DNA of 64,000 nt from Paraburkholderia bannensis NBRC 103871 (GTDB taxonomy: Bacteria > Pseudomonadota > Gammaproteobacteria > Burkholderiales > Burkholderiaceae): positions 124,001 to 188,000 of the forward strand of contig NZ_BAYA01000010.1 of NCBI RefSeq assembly GCF_000685015.1. The letters run 5' to 3'. Positions within the stretch are counted from its first letter, which is position 1. Each line of letters begins with the position of its first letter. Below are positions 7,979 through 17,651 of the stretch, in pieces. Both the position numbers and the translations under genes were made by a program. Under the pieces are notes generated by a model. It did not search any database. It saw nothing but the letters and a program-made list of their open reading frames with translations, and had not been told where the DNA came from.

Positions 7979-9539
7979 ACAGATTCCCTGGCATCCCAAA
8001 CCATCTCACCAGAGCCTGCTCTGCGCCTGCGAAGTCATTTACGGCCTCACTGGCCCACGCGACGATGCCGTCCGGACGCACCAGCAACGCGCTCAACCCC
8101 AGTCCCGCCTTGACGTCGCCCGACACGTAAGCGACGCGTTCGCGCCAATGGCTCGCGATGGCCGCAAGCGAAGCGCAACGTCCGAAATCCAGCAGCAACG
8201 CGCGCCCTTCGCGCAGCAAGGCACCCACGCGCCGTCCATCGGCGAACACAAAATCCGGCGCGCTACGGCCCACAAGTGCATGCCCCGGCTCGCCGTCGTC
8301 GTAAGCTAGCTCGACGCCCCATACGCGCCCCGCAAAGTAGGTCGCGCCGTCTCGCGTCTGCATCAGGTCGCCGACGATATCCGCGAGCGCACGCGTTGCA
8401 GGCGTGGGCCGCATGAGCGCGACTTGTGCACGCGACCAGTCGAGTACACGCGCGCCTGCCGGGTGCCGCTCGCGCTGATAGCTGTCGAGCAAGCCTTGCG
8501 GCGCGTCGCCGCGAATCGTGGCCGCCAGCTTCCAGCCGAGGTTGAGCGCATCGGCGACGCCCAGGTTGAGCCCCTGGCCGCCCAGCGGCGAATGAATATG
8601 CGCGGCGTCGCCCGCCAGCAGCACGCGCCCCTGGCGATACGTCGACGCCTGAAAGGCGCGATCCGTCCATGTCGTCGCGAGCAAAAGGCGCGTCACGGCG
8701 ACATCGATCCCGCAAACGCGGCGCAAGACCGCCTGCACGTGCGCAAGCGTCACCGGCGCACGGCGATGAAACGCGCCGCCGTCGAAATCGACCATCGCGA
8801 TCGTGCCGGGACGTGCATACGTGTACATCCCCATCGCCGTGTAGTGACGTCCCGGCAGCAGCGCCTGGGGGTCGACCAGTTCGACCTCGACGCTATAGCC
8901 GGTGAACTCCGGATCGGTGCCGGTGAAGTCGAAGCCAGCCGCCTTGCGCACCGCGCTGCGCCCGCCATCGCAACCGACGAGCCAGCGCCCGCGAAACGCC
9001 TGGTCTCCCGCATGCACCGTCACCTCATCGTCGGAGGCGGCAAAGGTTTCGACACGGATGCCGCGCCGCACCTGCACGCCCATCGCGCTTGCCCGCCGCG
9101 CGAGCACGGTTTCGAGCGTCTCCAGCGTCACCGGCATGCTGGTTCCCGCAGGCCCCGGCAGCCGATAGGGCCATTGCGTAGCGTCGATATCGTCGTGATG
9201 GAACGCCATGCCCGCGAAGTGACCTGCGGGCCGTCGCGCCTGCTGCATCCAGTGCGCGCCTGGCGCGGGACGCGTCGGGTCGCCTTGCGTCGCGGCCAAT
9301 TCGTCGACTAATTCGTCGAGCATATCGCGCCGATCCAGCGCTTCGAGCGTCGGCGCCGACAAACCACGCATGCCAAATGGCAACCGCTTGAACGCCGAGC
9401 GCGGATCGCCATCCTGTTCCAGCACGAGCACCGAAAGGCCAAAGAGCCGCAATTCGCAGGCTAGAAACAAGCCAACGGGGCCAGCGCCGGCAATGACGAC
9501 GTCAAAAATAGAGGAAGAATTAGAAAGGGATTGGGGCAT
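7965..9539 (-). CDS. FAD-dependent aromatic hydroxylase with C-terminal thioredoxin-like domain
   Basis: A group A flavoprotein monooxygenase of 524 residues. The Rossmann motif GAGPVG is at residues 18-23, the DG motif reads VGCDGGRSAVRK, and the FAD-ribityl motif GDAAHIHSPLGGQGLNLG lies near 310-330. The last 120 residues resemble the thioredoxin-fold tail of phenol and PheA-type hydroxylases. Such enzymes use NAD(P)H and O2 to hydroxylate aromatic substrates; this substrate is unknown. A perfect 18-bp palindrome lies about 70 bases upstream. Confidence 0.88.
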   Translation of the reverse strand: MPQSLSNSSSIFDVVIAGAGPVGLFLACELRLFGLSVLVLEQDGDPRSAFKRLPFGMRGLSAPTLEALDRRDMLDELVDELAATQGDPTRPAPGAHWMQQARRPAGHFAGMAFHHDDIDATQWPYRLPGPAGTSMPVTLETLETVLARRASAMGVQVRRGIRVETFAASDDEVTVHAGDQAFRGRWLVGCDGGRSAVRKAAGFDFTGTDPEFTGYSVEVELVDPQALLPGRHYTAMGMYTYARPGTIAMVDFDGGAFHRRAPVTLAHVQAVLRRVCGIDVAVTRLLLATTWTDRAFQASTYRQGRVLLAGDAAHIHSPLGGQGLNLGVADALNLGWKLAATIRGDAPQGLLDSYQRERHPAGARVLDWSRAQVALMRPTPATRALADIVGDLMQTRDGATYFAGRVWGVELAYDDGEPGHALVGRSAPDFVFADGRRVGALLREGRALLLDFGRCASLAAIASHWRERVAYVSGDVKAGLGLSALLVRPDGIVAWASEAVNDFAGAEQALVRWFGMPGNLSSRR

Positions 9540-10307
9540 GAACGGCTCCTGGTTGTCGATGTTCGACCGGAGCGTTCCCCACCTGGAACCCGCACGGACG
9601 AACGAAGGGACGCATCGATGCGTCCGCTGTTCGTCGTGGGGATCTCCTGCGCGAGGCCAAAGACCAGAGCTTTCGTTACCGAAAGGACTTGGGCTTACCA
9701 GACCAAGTCTGCCTTTTCCGACACGGCTTTATAACATCGCGGAAACGGTCTTGTCATCATGCTGAAATGTCCGGCGCGTTTTATTCAGGTCAAACACTCA
9801 ACGCGCGTCGAGGCCAACGACCGCGCGCACCCGGCGCCAGCCAATGCGCCGTTTCTTCGAATATTCGTCGCCCCATGACTGACTTCGCGATTTCGAACCG
9901 CCCTGCCTCACCCCGCATCGTCCGCGCCGCGCGCACCATTTTCGCGCATGACGGCCCGTGCCCCCTTCTCCCTGTCCCCGGTTCACGCATCGATTTAGTG
10001 CTTCGCGAGCGCCAGGCGCCTGCGGGCGTGCGCGCCCCGAATGCGTGACGCATCGGCATGGAAGTTGCATTGCCCTTCGTGCCCGATCACCCAGCGTAGC
10101 GATTAGCTGCAACGTGCATGGCCTGCCAGTCGTCAGGTCGCGCACCGAAGTTTCGATCAGGCGAATCCGCCGGCGCAGCGTATATCGTGTGCCGACGGAA
10201 TTCAGGCGTCACCGATCGAGAGCAGCGTCCTTGCGCACAACAAGCCGCGCCAGGCAGGATCGACCTGCCCGGCATGGCGAACGAAAGCCGCGAACGGAAG
10301 AACGGAT
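9540..10307. other. 768-base intergenic region
   Basis: It separates the divergent flavin monooxygenase and the first ATP-grasp gene. I recognise no protein in the open frames here and see no tRNA. It should hold the promoters of both flanking operons. The only strong structure is the palindrome at 9608-9625. Confidence 0.6.
9608..9625. promoter_or_regulatory. Perfect 18-bp palindrome upstream of the flavin monooxygenase
   Basis: GGACGCATCGATGCGTCC has no mismatch and no spacer. Its place 69 bases before the start codon suits an operator. No regulator gene is adjacent. Confidence 0.6.
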
Positions 10308-11780
10308 ATGACGCAAACATTCTTCAACGAGATGTTCGAGTACGGGGAATTCGATGTGCGGGGCGTGGCCGCCACGGCCTTCGCCGAGACCGGCGAGCCG
10401 CGCGCGCACTACCGCGAATTCCTCGCGTGGATGCGCGCGCAGAGCGAGCAGCAGATGCACAAGAAGCGCGCGGAAGCCGACACGATCTTCCGCCGCGTGG
10501 GCATCACCTTCGCCGTCTATGGCGAGAAGGATGTCACTGGCGCGGGCACCGAACGCACGATTCCCTTCGACGTGATCCCGCGCATTTTCCAGCGCGACGA
10601 ATGGAGCAAGCTCGAACGCGGCCTGCGCCAGCGCGTGAACGCGCTCAACCGCTTCATCCACGACATCTATCACGATCAGGATATCGTGCGCGCGGGCATC
10701 GTCCCGGCCGACCAGATCCTGCGCAACGCGCAATATCGCCCTGAAATGCAGGGTGTCAACGTCGCGCGCGATATCTACGCGCATATCGCCGGCATCGATA
10801 TCGTGCGCGCTGGCGAGGGCGAGTTTTACGTGCTCGAAGACAACCTGCGCGTGCCCTCCGGCGTGTCGTACATGCTGGAGAACCGCAAGATGATGATGCG
10901 GCTTTTTCCGGATCTGTTCGTGCGCAACCGCATCGCCCCCGTCGCGCACTATCCCGACCTGCTGCTCGACACGCTGCGCGCCGCCGCGCCTGCGGGCACC
11001 GACAATCCCACGGTCGTGCTGCTCACGCCGGGCATGTATAACTCGGCGTATTTCGAGCACGCGTTTCTCGCGCAGCAAATGGGCATCGAACTGGTCGAAG
11101 GCCAGGATCTGTTCGTCGAGAACGACCACCTTTACATGCGCACGACGCAGGGGCCGCAGCGCGTGGACGTGATCTACCGGCGCGTGGACGACGACTTTCT
11201 CGATCCGCTCTCGTTCCGCGCCGATTCGACGCTGGGCGCGGCGGGCCTCATGAATGTCTATCGCAAAGGCAACGTCACGCTCTGCAACGCGGTCGGCACC
11301 GGCGTCGCCGACGACAAGTCGATCTACCCCTACGTGCCGGACATGGTGCGTTTCTATCTGGGCGAAGAACCGTTGCTCAACAACGTGCCCACGTGGATGT
11401 GCCGCAAGCCCGACGACCTGAAATACGTGCTCGACAACCTGCACGAACTCGTCGTCAAGGAAACGCACGGCGCGGGCGGTTACGGCATGCTGATCGGCCC
11501 GGCCGCGACGCGCGCGGAGATCGAGGACTTTCGCGCGGCGCTGGTCGCGAACCCGGACAAATACATCGCCCAGCCCACGCTGTCGCTGTCCACCTGCCCG
11601 ACCTGGGTCGAGAGCGGCATTGCACCGCGCCATATCGACCTGCGCCCGTTCGTGCTGTCGGGCCAGGAGGTGCGCATGGTGCCGGGCGGCCTCACGCGCG
11701 TCGCGCTGCGCGAGGGTTCGCTCGTCGTCAATTCCTCGCAGGGCGGCGGCACGAAAGATACCTGGGTGCTGGAACGTTAG
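10308..11780 (+). CDS. Circularly permuted type 2 ATP-grasp protein (stand-alone)
   Basis: This 490-residue COG2308-type protein is predicted to use ATP to form an amide or peptide bond. Family marks include RTIPFDVIPRIF near residue 85, EFYVLEDNLRVPSGVSYMLENR near 170-192, and the C-terminal PGGLTRVAL and STKDTW-like end (GGTKDTWVLER). It opens a locus with alpha-E, transglutaminase and metallopeptidase genes; the alpha-E gene follows by 70 bases. The start follows GGAAG. The substrate is unknown. Comparative work on amidoligases predicted this group to be peptide ligases; that prediction is from the literature, not from this sequence. Confidence 0.92.
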   Translation: MTQTFFNEMFEYGEFDVRGVAATAFAETGEPRAHYREFLAWMRAQSEQQMHKKRAEADTIFRRVGITFAVYGEKDVTGAGTERTIPFDVIPRIFQRDEWSKLERGLRQRVNALNRFIHDIYHDQDIVRAGIVPADQILRNAQYRPEMQGVNVARDIYAHIAGIDIVRAGEGEFYVLEDNLRVPSGVSYMLENRKMMMRLFPDLFVRNRIAPVAHYPDLLLDTLRAAAPAGTDNPTVVLLTPGMYNSAYFEHAFLAQQMGIELVEGQDLFVENDHLYMRTTQGPQRVDVIYRRVDDDFLDPLSFRADSTLGAAGLMNVYRKGNVTLCNAVGTGVADDKSIYPYVPDMVRFYLGEEPLLNNVPTWMCRKPDDLKYVLDNLHELVVKETHGAGGYGMLIGPAATRAEIEDFRAALVANPDKYIAQPTLSLSTCPTWVESGIAPRHIDLRPFVLSGQEVRMVPGGLTRVALREGSLVVNSSQGGGTKDTWVLER

Positions 11781-11850
11781 CGCGCCACGCCATAACGATT
11801 AGCGATCCAAAACATCTGAATCCGCACGCACGCGCCACACCGGAGGCCCC

Positions 11851-12816
11851 ATGCTGAGCCGCACTGCCGAACATCTGTTCTGGATGACCCGTCATACCGC
11901 GCGTGCCGACCATCTCGCGCGCCTGCTGGACGCCTGCTACCAGCGCTCGCTGCTGCCCGATTCCGACGATGTCGCGCAGCACGGCGCGAGCGGCTGGCTC
12001 ACGGCGCTCGCGACCGTCGGCGTTGCCGATCAGTACCGGCTTTCGCATCATGGCATCGAGCCGCACGAAGTCATCGCCTTTCTCGCCACCGATGCGGCGA
12101 ATCCTTCGTCGATCCTCAGCAGCCTGCGTTTTGCGCGGGAAAACGCGCGCGCGGTGCGCAGCTGCCTGAGCGCGGAACTGTGGGAGTCGCTCAACGCCAC
12201 ATGGCTCGATTTGCAGCGCCATGTCGCGGACGGTCTGCACGAAAGCGATCCTTACGCGTTCTTCGAGTGGATCAAGCAGCGCCTGCATCTTGCGCGCGGC
12301 GTGCAGCTCGCCGCGCCTGTCCAGAATGAGACCGCCGGCTTCCTGCACCTGGGCGTGTGCGTGGAGCGAGCGGATCATATGGCGCGCATGCTCGAAGCGC
12401 ATTGCGAACTCCTGCAACCAGCGCAAGGCGCGCGGCGCAGCTTCGATTTTCACGGCGCGAATGCGCTGCTGCACGCCGTATCGGCGCATGACGCTTATCG
12501 CGAGGTGTATCGCGACGCCATCGCCCCCGCGCGCATCGCCGCGCTGCTCGTTCAGTGTGCGGAATGGCCGGGGTCGCTTGCTGCGAGCCTGGAGGAGATC
12601 CGCCGCCTCGCCGTGCGGCTGCGCAACGGGCAATCGGCGCAAACGGAGCGGCTCGCGCTGCAACTCTGCGAAGAAGTGCGCCAGGCGCCGCTCGATAGCG
12701 TCGCGCTGCAAGCGTGGCTCGTCGCCATGATCGGCCGTGTCAACGAACTCGCCCGCCGCGTGGGCCGCGACCTCGTGCGCCCCGCGATTCCCGAGCCCGT
12801 CGCGGCCGCCGCCTGA
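11851..12816 (+). CDS. Alpha-E domain protein
   Basis: The 321-residue all-helical protein has the conserved opening MLSRTAEHLFWMTRHTARADHLARLLD of the alpha-E (COG2307) family; the E and R residues of this segment are the signature. No enzymatic activity is known. It nearly always pairs with circularly permuted ATP-grasp proteins, as it does here, so it probably acts as a partner subunit. CGGAGG lies four bases before the start. The same domain recurs fused to the second ATP-grasp protein downstream, which makes this the split version of a duplicated pair. Confidence 0.92.
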   Translation: MLSRTAEHLFWMTRHTARADHLARLLDACYQRSLLPDSDDVAQHGASGWLTALATVGVADQYRLSHHGIEPHEVIAFLATDAANPSSILSSLRFARENARAVRSCLSAELWESLNATWLDLQRHVADGLHESDPYAFFEWIKQRLHLARGVQLAAPVQNETAGFLHLGVCVERADHMARMLEAHCELLQPAQGARRSFDFHGANALLHAVSAHDAYREVYRDAIAPARIAALLVQCAEWPGSLAASLEEIRRLAVRLRNGQSAQTERLALQLCEEVRQAPLDSVALQAWLVAMIGRVNELARRVGRDLVRPAIPEPVAAAA

Positions 12817-12840
12817 CCCGCGACGCCATGGAACCGCACA

Positions 12841-13911
12841 TCAGGGCCGCGCCGCCGCCGAGATCACGCGATGAACAAAACGCAACTTGTCGATGACGGG
12901 CGGCGCCAGCGTGAACGGATACCCGTCCGGCATGCCCAGGCTGCGGTTCAGGCTGTTGAGCGCATAGGTCAGCGCAAACCAGCGCGCCATCAGGTTGTCG
13001 AAGCTCGCTTCGTCGACGGGCGTCTGGTCGAGCAGCACCGGCTCGTCCGGGCTGTCGGGCAGGAGCGCCAGGCCGCAGGCCGCCGCCGTATCGAGCGTAT
13101 CGACGAGATGCAGATAGTGCGCCCAGGTCTCCGCCCAGTCCTCCCACGGATGCACCGACGCATACGCGCTCACGTGGCGCTCGGCCCAATCGGGCGCGGG
13201 GCCGTCGGCGTAATGAGCGGCCAGCGCCGCGGCATAGTCGGCGCGCTCGTCGCCAAAACAGGCGCGGAACGGCTCGATCCAGCGCGTACCGGCCACGAGC
13301 CGATCGAAATAATAGTGGCCGACCTCGTGGCGAAAATGCCCGAGCAAGGTGCGATACGGCTCGTGCAGCGAGACCCGTGTGCTCTCGCGATGCGCATCGT
13401 CGGCTTCGGCGATGTTCATGGTGATGAGGCCGTGATCGTGCCCGGTCAGCACGTGCTGACCGTCGCCCAGTTCTTCGAGAAACTCGAATTGCAGGCCGTG
13501 TTCGGGATCTTCCGCGCGCGTCGCGAGCGGCAGGCCCAGCGCGCCCAGCGTGTAAAGCAGGCGGCGCTTGGCCACTTCCAGCCGGTACCAGTAAAGCCGG
13601 TTCTCGGGCCGCGTGAGATTGGGGATCGTGCGCGTGAACTGGCAGGCGCGGCACAGCGTATCGGCGGCGTGCGCTTCGTCGTCGGGGATCATGCCGTTGC
13701 AGACGTTCTCCACCGCGTAGTTGTGGCACTGGCGAAACAGCGCGCCGTTCGAGCCCGCGTGCAGGCTGCGCCAGCGAGCGTCGCCCGCGTCCTCGAAAGC
13801 GTGCATCTCGCCGCTTTGGGGCACGTAGCCCAGCCGCGAATCGCAACGCTCGCAGCGTTCGTTTTCGAAGAACACCAGTTGATTGCAGTGGTCGCAGTGA
13901 AACGTCTTCAT
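12841..13911 (-). CDS. Zinc-ribbon zinc metallopeptidase (COG4307 type)
   Basis: 356 residues. The N-terminus holds a zinc ribbon (C6, C9, C20, C23), a second Cys cluster follows (C62, C71, C87, C90), and the catalytic HEVGHYYF motif is at 195-202. Family members are predicted intracellular metallopeptidases. The gene faces the surrounding ATP-grasp/transglutaminase genes on the opposite strand, its 3' end 24 bases from the alpha-E stop, and its neighbours suggest it processes the product or substrate of that system. The start follows AGGAAAG. Function is inferred. Confidence 0.87.
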   Translation of the reverse strand: MKTFHCDHCNQLVFFENERCERCDSRLGYVPQSGEMHAFEDAGDARWRSLHAGSNGALFRQCHNYAVENVCNGMIPDDEAHAADTLCRACQFTRTIPNLTRPENRLYWYRLEVAKRRLLYTLGALGLPLATRAEDPEHGLQFEFLEELGDGQHVLTGHDHGLITMNIAEADDAHRESTRVSLHEPYRTLLGHFRHEVGHYYFDRLVAGTRWIEPFRACFGDERADYAAALAAHYADGPAPDWAERHVSAYASVHPWEDWAETWAHYLHLVDTLDTAAACGLALLPDSPDEPVLLDQTPVDEASFDNLMARWFALTYALNSLNRSLGMPDGYPFTLAPPVIDKLRFVHRVISAAARP

Positions 13912-14084
13912 GGCCGCTTTCCTGTGCGTAGCGTTGATGGCGTGAATGCCGTGCCCGGCGCGTCAGGCACAGCACGCCGCGTGCCACGCCGTCGCCATCA
14001 TTGTCATCACCACCACTCGCGCCGTGCGCATCATGGGCGCGTGTCCAGTCTTCCATTCCATCCCTGTCGAACGAGGAGTCGGGT

Positions 14085-17000
14085 GTGTCCATCCGTGTCG
14101 CGTTAAACCATGTCACGCAGTATCGCTATGACCGGCTCGTGCATCTCGCGCCCCACGTGGTGCGCCTGCGCCCGGCGCCGCACTGCCGCACGCCCATCCT
14201 GTCGTATTCGATGCGCGTGGAGCCCGCCGATCATTTCGTGAACTGGCAGCAGGATCCGTTCGCCAACTATCAGGCGCGCCTGGCCTTTCCGGAGCCGACC
14301 CGCGAATTCCGCGTCACGGTCGACCTGGTCGCGGAAATGGCCGTCTACAATCCGTTCGACTTCTTTCTCGAACCAAGCGCCGAGCAGTTCCCGTTCGCCT
14401 ACGCGCCGGAGCTGGCCACCGAACTCGCGCCCTATCTCGTGCGCAGCGAGCCGACGCCGCGCTTCGCCGCCTTCGTCGAGAGCATCGACCGCGCCCCGCG
14501 CGCGACGGTGGACTTTCTCGTCGAGCTGAACCAGCGCCTGCAACACGATATCGGCTACCTGATCCGGATGGAGCCGGGCGTGCAGACGCCCGAGGAAACG
14601 CTGGAAAAAGGCTCGGGCTCGTGCCGCGACTCCGGCTGGCTGCTCGTGCAGACGCTGCGGCAACTGGGACTGGCGGCGCGCTTTGTCTCCGGCTACCTGC
14701 TTCAGCTGACGCCCGACGTCAAGGCCATCGACGGCCCGCAAGGCGCCGAAGCCGATTTCACCGACCTGCACGCCTGGTGCGAAGTCTATCTGCCGGGCGC
14801 AGGCTGGATCGGCCTCGATCCGACTTCGGGGCTGCTTGCGGGCGAAGGGCATATCCCCGTCGCCTGCACGCCGGAGCCGGGCAGCGCCGCACCGATTTCG
14901 GGCTCGCTGGACGACTGCGAAGTCGAGTTCTCGCACTCGATGACGATTTCGCGCGTGCAGGAGACGCCGCGCGTGACCCTGCCCTATACCGACGAACAAT
15001 GGGCGCAGATGCAGGCGATGGGCGTGCAGGTGGACGCGGCGCTGGAGCAGGCCGACGTGCGCCTGACGATGGGCGGCGAGCCGACCTTCGTGGCCGCGAA
15101 CGACCGCGACGCGCCCGAGTGGAACACCGACGCGCTCGGCCCGACCAAGCGCCGCTACGCCATCGCGCTGATGGACAAGCTGCGCCAGCAATACGGCGCG
15201 CGCGGCTTCCTGCATATCGGCCAGGGCAAGTGGTATCCGGGCGAGCAACTGCCGCGCTGGGCGCTCTCGCTCTACTGGCGCGCCGACGGCCAGGCGTGCT
15301 GGCACGATCCGTCGCTGTTCGCCGACGAGCGCACGAGCACCCATCACACCGCCGCCGACGCACAGCGCTTCCTGACCCACCTGGCCGCGAAGCTCGCGGT
15401 CGAGCCGAAGCACGTGCAGCCCGGCTACGAGGACACCTGGTATTACCTGTGGCGCGAGCGCCGCCTGCCGGTGAACGTCGACCCGTTCGATTCGCGCCTG
15501 GACGACGAAATGGAGCGCGTGCGCCTGCGCCGCGTCTTCGATGCGGGTCTCGACACGGTCACCGGCTACGTGCTGCCGCTCGCGCGCGAGCAGGGCCAGC
15601 CCGCGCTGCAGGGGCCGCGCTGGGTCAGCGGCCCGTGGTTCTTCCGCGACGAGCGCATGTACCTGATCCCCGGCGATTCGCCGATGGGCTACCGGCTGCC
15701 GCTCGACTCGCTGCCGTGGGTGTCGGCGGGCGACTATCCGTGGCAGCACACCCACGACCCGTTCGGCGCGCCCACGCCGCTGCGCAGCGCCGCCGAGTTG
15801 CGCATGCAGTACCGGGGCGAAGGCACAGCAGCGGGCGAAGCGGCGCACGCGGCTGGATCGCCTGGATCGCCTGGATCGTCGGCCTCGCACGCAGCGAATG
15901 CGGCGAATGCAGCGAACACCGATTCCTCCCGCCTGCCCGCACGCGGCGAATCGGCGTCGTGGGTTCACCGCACGGCGCTGTGCGTCGAAGTGCGCAACCC
16001 CGCGCGCGCAGCCGGCCCGCAGGTGGAAGCCCGCTCCATCGGCAGCGGGCAAGGCCAGCTCCACGTCTTCATGCCGCCGCTCGCCGCGCTCGACGACTAC
16101 CTCGACCTGCTCGCCGCCGTCGAAGCCACGGCCGCCGATCTCGCGCTGCCCGTCGTGATCGAAGGCTACCCGCCGCCGCGCGACCCGCGCCTGAAGATGC
16201 TCCAGGTCACGCCCGACCCCGGCGTGATCGAGGTGAACATCCACCCTTCGGCGAACTGGGACGAACTGGTCGAGCGCACCGAATTCCTCTACCAGGCCGC
16301 GCACGAAACGGCGCTCTCCACCGAAAAGTTCATGCTCGACGGCCGCCACACCGGCACGGGCGGCGGCAACCACCTCGTGCTGGGCGGCGCCACACCCGCC
16401 GACAGCCCGTTCCTGCGCCGCCCCGACCTGCTCGCGAGCCTCGTGGCCTACTGGAACAACCATCCGTCGCTGTCCTACCTGTTCTCGGGGCTCTTCATCG
16501 GCCCGACCAGCCAGGCGCCGCGCGTGGACGAGGCGCGCAATGACCAGGTCTACGAACTCGACATCGCCTTCGCCGAGATCCAGCGCCAGGTCGACCTGCT
16601 GCGCGGCTACGGCGCGAGCGGCGACACCGACAACGGCGCACGCGTGCCGCCCTGGCTGATCGACCGCGCGCTGCGCAACATCCTCATCGACGTGACCGGC
16701 AACACGCATCGCGCCGAGTTCTGCATCGACAAGCTCTATTCGCCCGACGGCCCCACGGGCCGCCTCGGCCTGCTGGAGCTGCGCGGCTTCGAAATGCCGC
16801 CGCACGCGCGCATGAGCCTCGCGCAGCAACTGCTGCTGCGTGCGCTGGTCGCGCGCTTCTGGGCCAAGCCTTACACCCAGCGCCTCACGCGCTGGGGCAC
16901 GGCGCTGCACGACCGCTTCATGCTGTCGACGTTCGTGAAGATGGATTTCGACGATGTGCTCGCGCAGACCACCGCGGCGGGCTTTGCGCTCGACCCCGCG

Positions 17001-17567
17001 TGGTTCGCGCCGCATTTCGAGTTCCGCTTCCCGCTGGTCGGCGAGCTCAACGTGAGCGGCATGGCGCTCACGCTGCGCCATGCGCTCGAACCGTGGCACG
17101 TGATGGGCGAGGAAGGCTCGGCGGGTACGACGGTGCGTTATGTCGATTCGTCGGTCGAGCGGCTGGAAGTGAGCGTGCTGGGCATCAACGAAAGCCGCCA
17201 TCTGGTGACCGTCAACGGGCATGGGCTGCCGCTGCAACCGACCGGCCGCGCGGGCGAAAGCGTGGCGGGCGTGCGCTATCGCGCGTGGCAACATGCGTCG
17301 TCGCTGCACCCGACCATCGGCGTGCATGCGCCGCTCACCATCGATATCGTCGATGGCTGGAGTGGCCGCGCGATCGCCGGATGCCAGTATCATGTTGCGC
17401 ATCCGGGCGGTCGCAATTATCAGACGTTCCCGGTCAACGCCTACGAGGCGGAAAGCCGGCGCCGCGCGCGCTTCTTCACGAGCGGGCATACGCCGGGCGC
17501 GGTCGATGTCGCGCCGCCCACGCGCAGCCTGGAATTTCCGTTCACGCTGGATCTGCGGCAGCCGTAA
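14085..17567 (+). CDS. Large transglutaminase-like protein with DUF2126
   Basis: 1160 residues. The N-terminal third is a transglutaminase-like fold with a Cys-His-Asp triad at C180 (GSGSCRDSGW), H229 (DLHAWCEVY) and D245 (GLDPTSG). The remaining two thirds match DUF2126 (COG4196), including GGEPTFV, GGGNHLVLGG and HPSLSYLFSG. The start is GTG at 14085 with GAGGAG six bases upstream. A low-complexity Gly/Ser/Ala insert at about residues 580-620 is encoded by 9-base tandem repeats. It probably cleaves or transfers amide bonds for the neighbouring ATP-grasp ligases. No signal peptide is seen. Confidence 0.92.
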   Translation: MSIRVALNHVTQYRYDRLVHLAPHVVRLRPAPHCRTPILSYSMRVEPADHFVNWQQDPFANYQARLAFPEPTREFRVTVDLVAEMAVYNPFDFFLEPSAEQFPFAYAPELATELAPYLVRSEPTPRFAAFVESIDRAPRATVDFLVELNQRLQHDIGYLIRMEPGVQTPEETLEKGSGSCRDSGWLLVQTLRQLGLAARFVSGYLLQLTPDVKAIDGPQGAEADFTDLHAWCEVYLPGAGWIGLDPTSGLLAGEGHIPVACTPEPGSAAPISGSLDDCEVEFSHSMTISRVQETPRVTLPYTDEQWAQMQAMGVQVDAALEQADVRLTMGGEPTFVAANDRDAPEWNTDALGPTKRRYAIALMDKLRQQYGARGFLHIGQGKWYPGEQLPRWALSLYWRADGQACWHDPSLFADERTSTHHTAADAQRFLTHLAAKLAVEPKHVQPGYEDTWYYLWRERRLPVNVDPFDSRLDDEMERVRLRRVFDAGLDTVTGYVLPLAREQGQPALQGPRWVSGPWFFRDERMYLIPGDSPMGYRLPLDSLPWVSAGDYPWQHTHDPFGAPTPLRSAAELRMQYRGEGTAAGEAAHAAGSPGSPGSSASHAANAANAANTDSSRLPARGESASWVHRTALCVEVRNPARAAGPQVEARSIGSGQGQLHVFMPPLAALDDYLDLLAAVEATAADLALPVVIEGYPPPRDPRLKMLQVTPDPGVIEVNIHPSANWDELVERTEFLYQAAHETALSTEKFMLDGRHTGTGGGNHLVLGGATPADSPFLRRPDLLASLVAYWNNHPSLSYLFSGLFIGPTSQAPRVDEARNDQVYELDIAFAEIQRQVDLLRGYGASGDTDNGARVPPWLIDRALRNILIDVTGNTHRAEFCIDKLYSPDGPTGRLGLLELRGFEMPPHARMSLAQQLLLRALVARFWAKPYTQRLTRWGTALHDRFMLSTFVKMDFDDVLAQTTAAGFALDPAWFAPHFEFRFPLVGELNVSGMALTLRHALEPWHVMGEEGSAGTTVRYVDSSVERLEVSVLGINESRHLVTVNGHGLPLQPTGRAGESVAGVRYRAWQHASSLHPTIGVHAPLTIDIVDGWSGRAIAGCQYHVAHPGGRNYQTFPVNAYEAESRRRARFFTSGHTPGAVDVAPPTRSLEFPFTLDLRQP
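15853..15917 (+). repeat. Two sets of 9-base in-frame tandem repeats inside the DUF2126 gene
   Basis: CTGGATCGC is repeated almost exactly three times (15853-15879), then GCAGCGAAT-type units three times (15891-15917). They encode an SPGSPGS and AANAANAAN linker. The reading frame is preserved, so copy number could vary between strains. Confidence 0.85.
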
Positions 17568-17651
17568 AGCCGCCGCGGTTGTTTTACGAAGTTGTTTTAA
17601 TCACCACGCCCCACTGCGAGCGCGCCCGGAAGACGGGCGCGCCACCCGATC

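Noticed and set aside
10209..11633. 474-codon minus-strand frame
   Set aside because: Antisense shadow of the first ATP-grasp gene; no motif and no ribosome site.
14103..17489. 1128-codon open frame on the minus strand
   Set aside because: It lies wholly opposite the DUF2126 gene and is Arg/Ala/His-rich with no family motif, as expected for the antisense of GC-rich codons.
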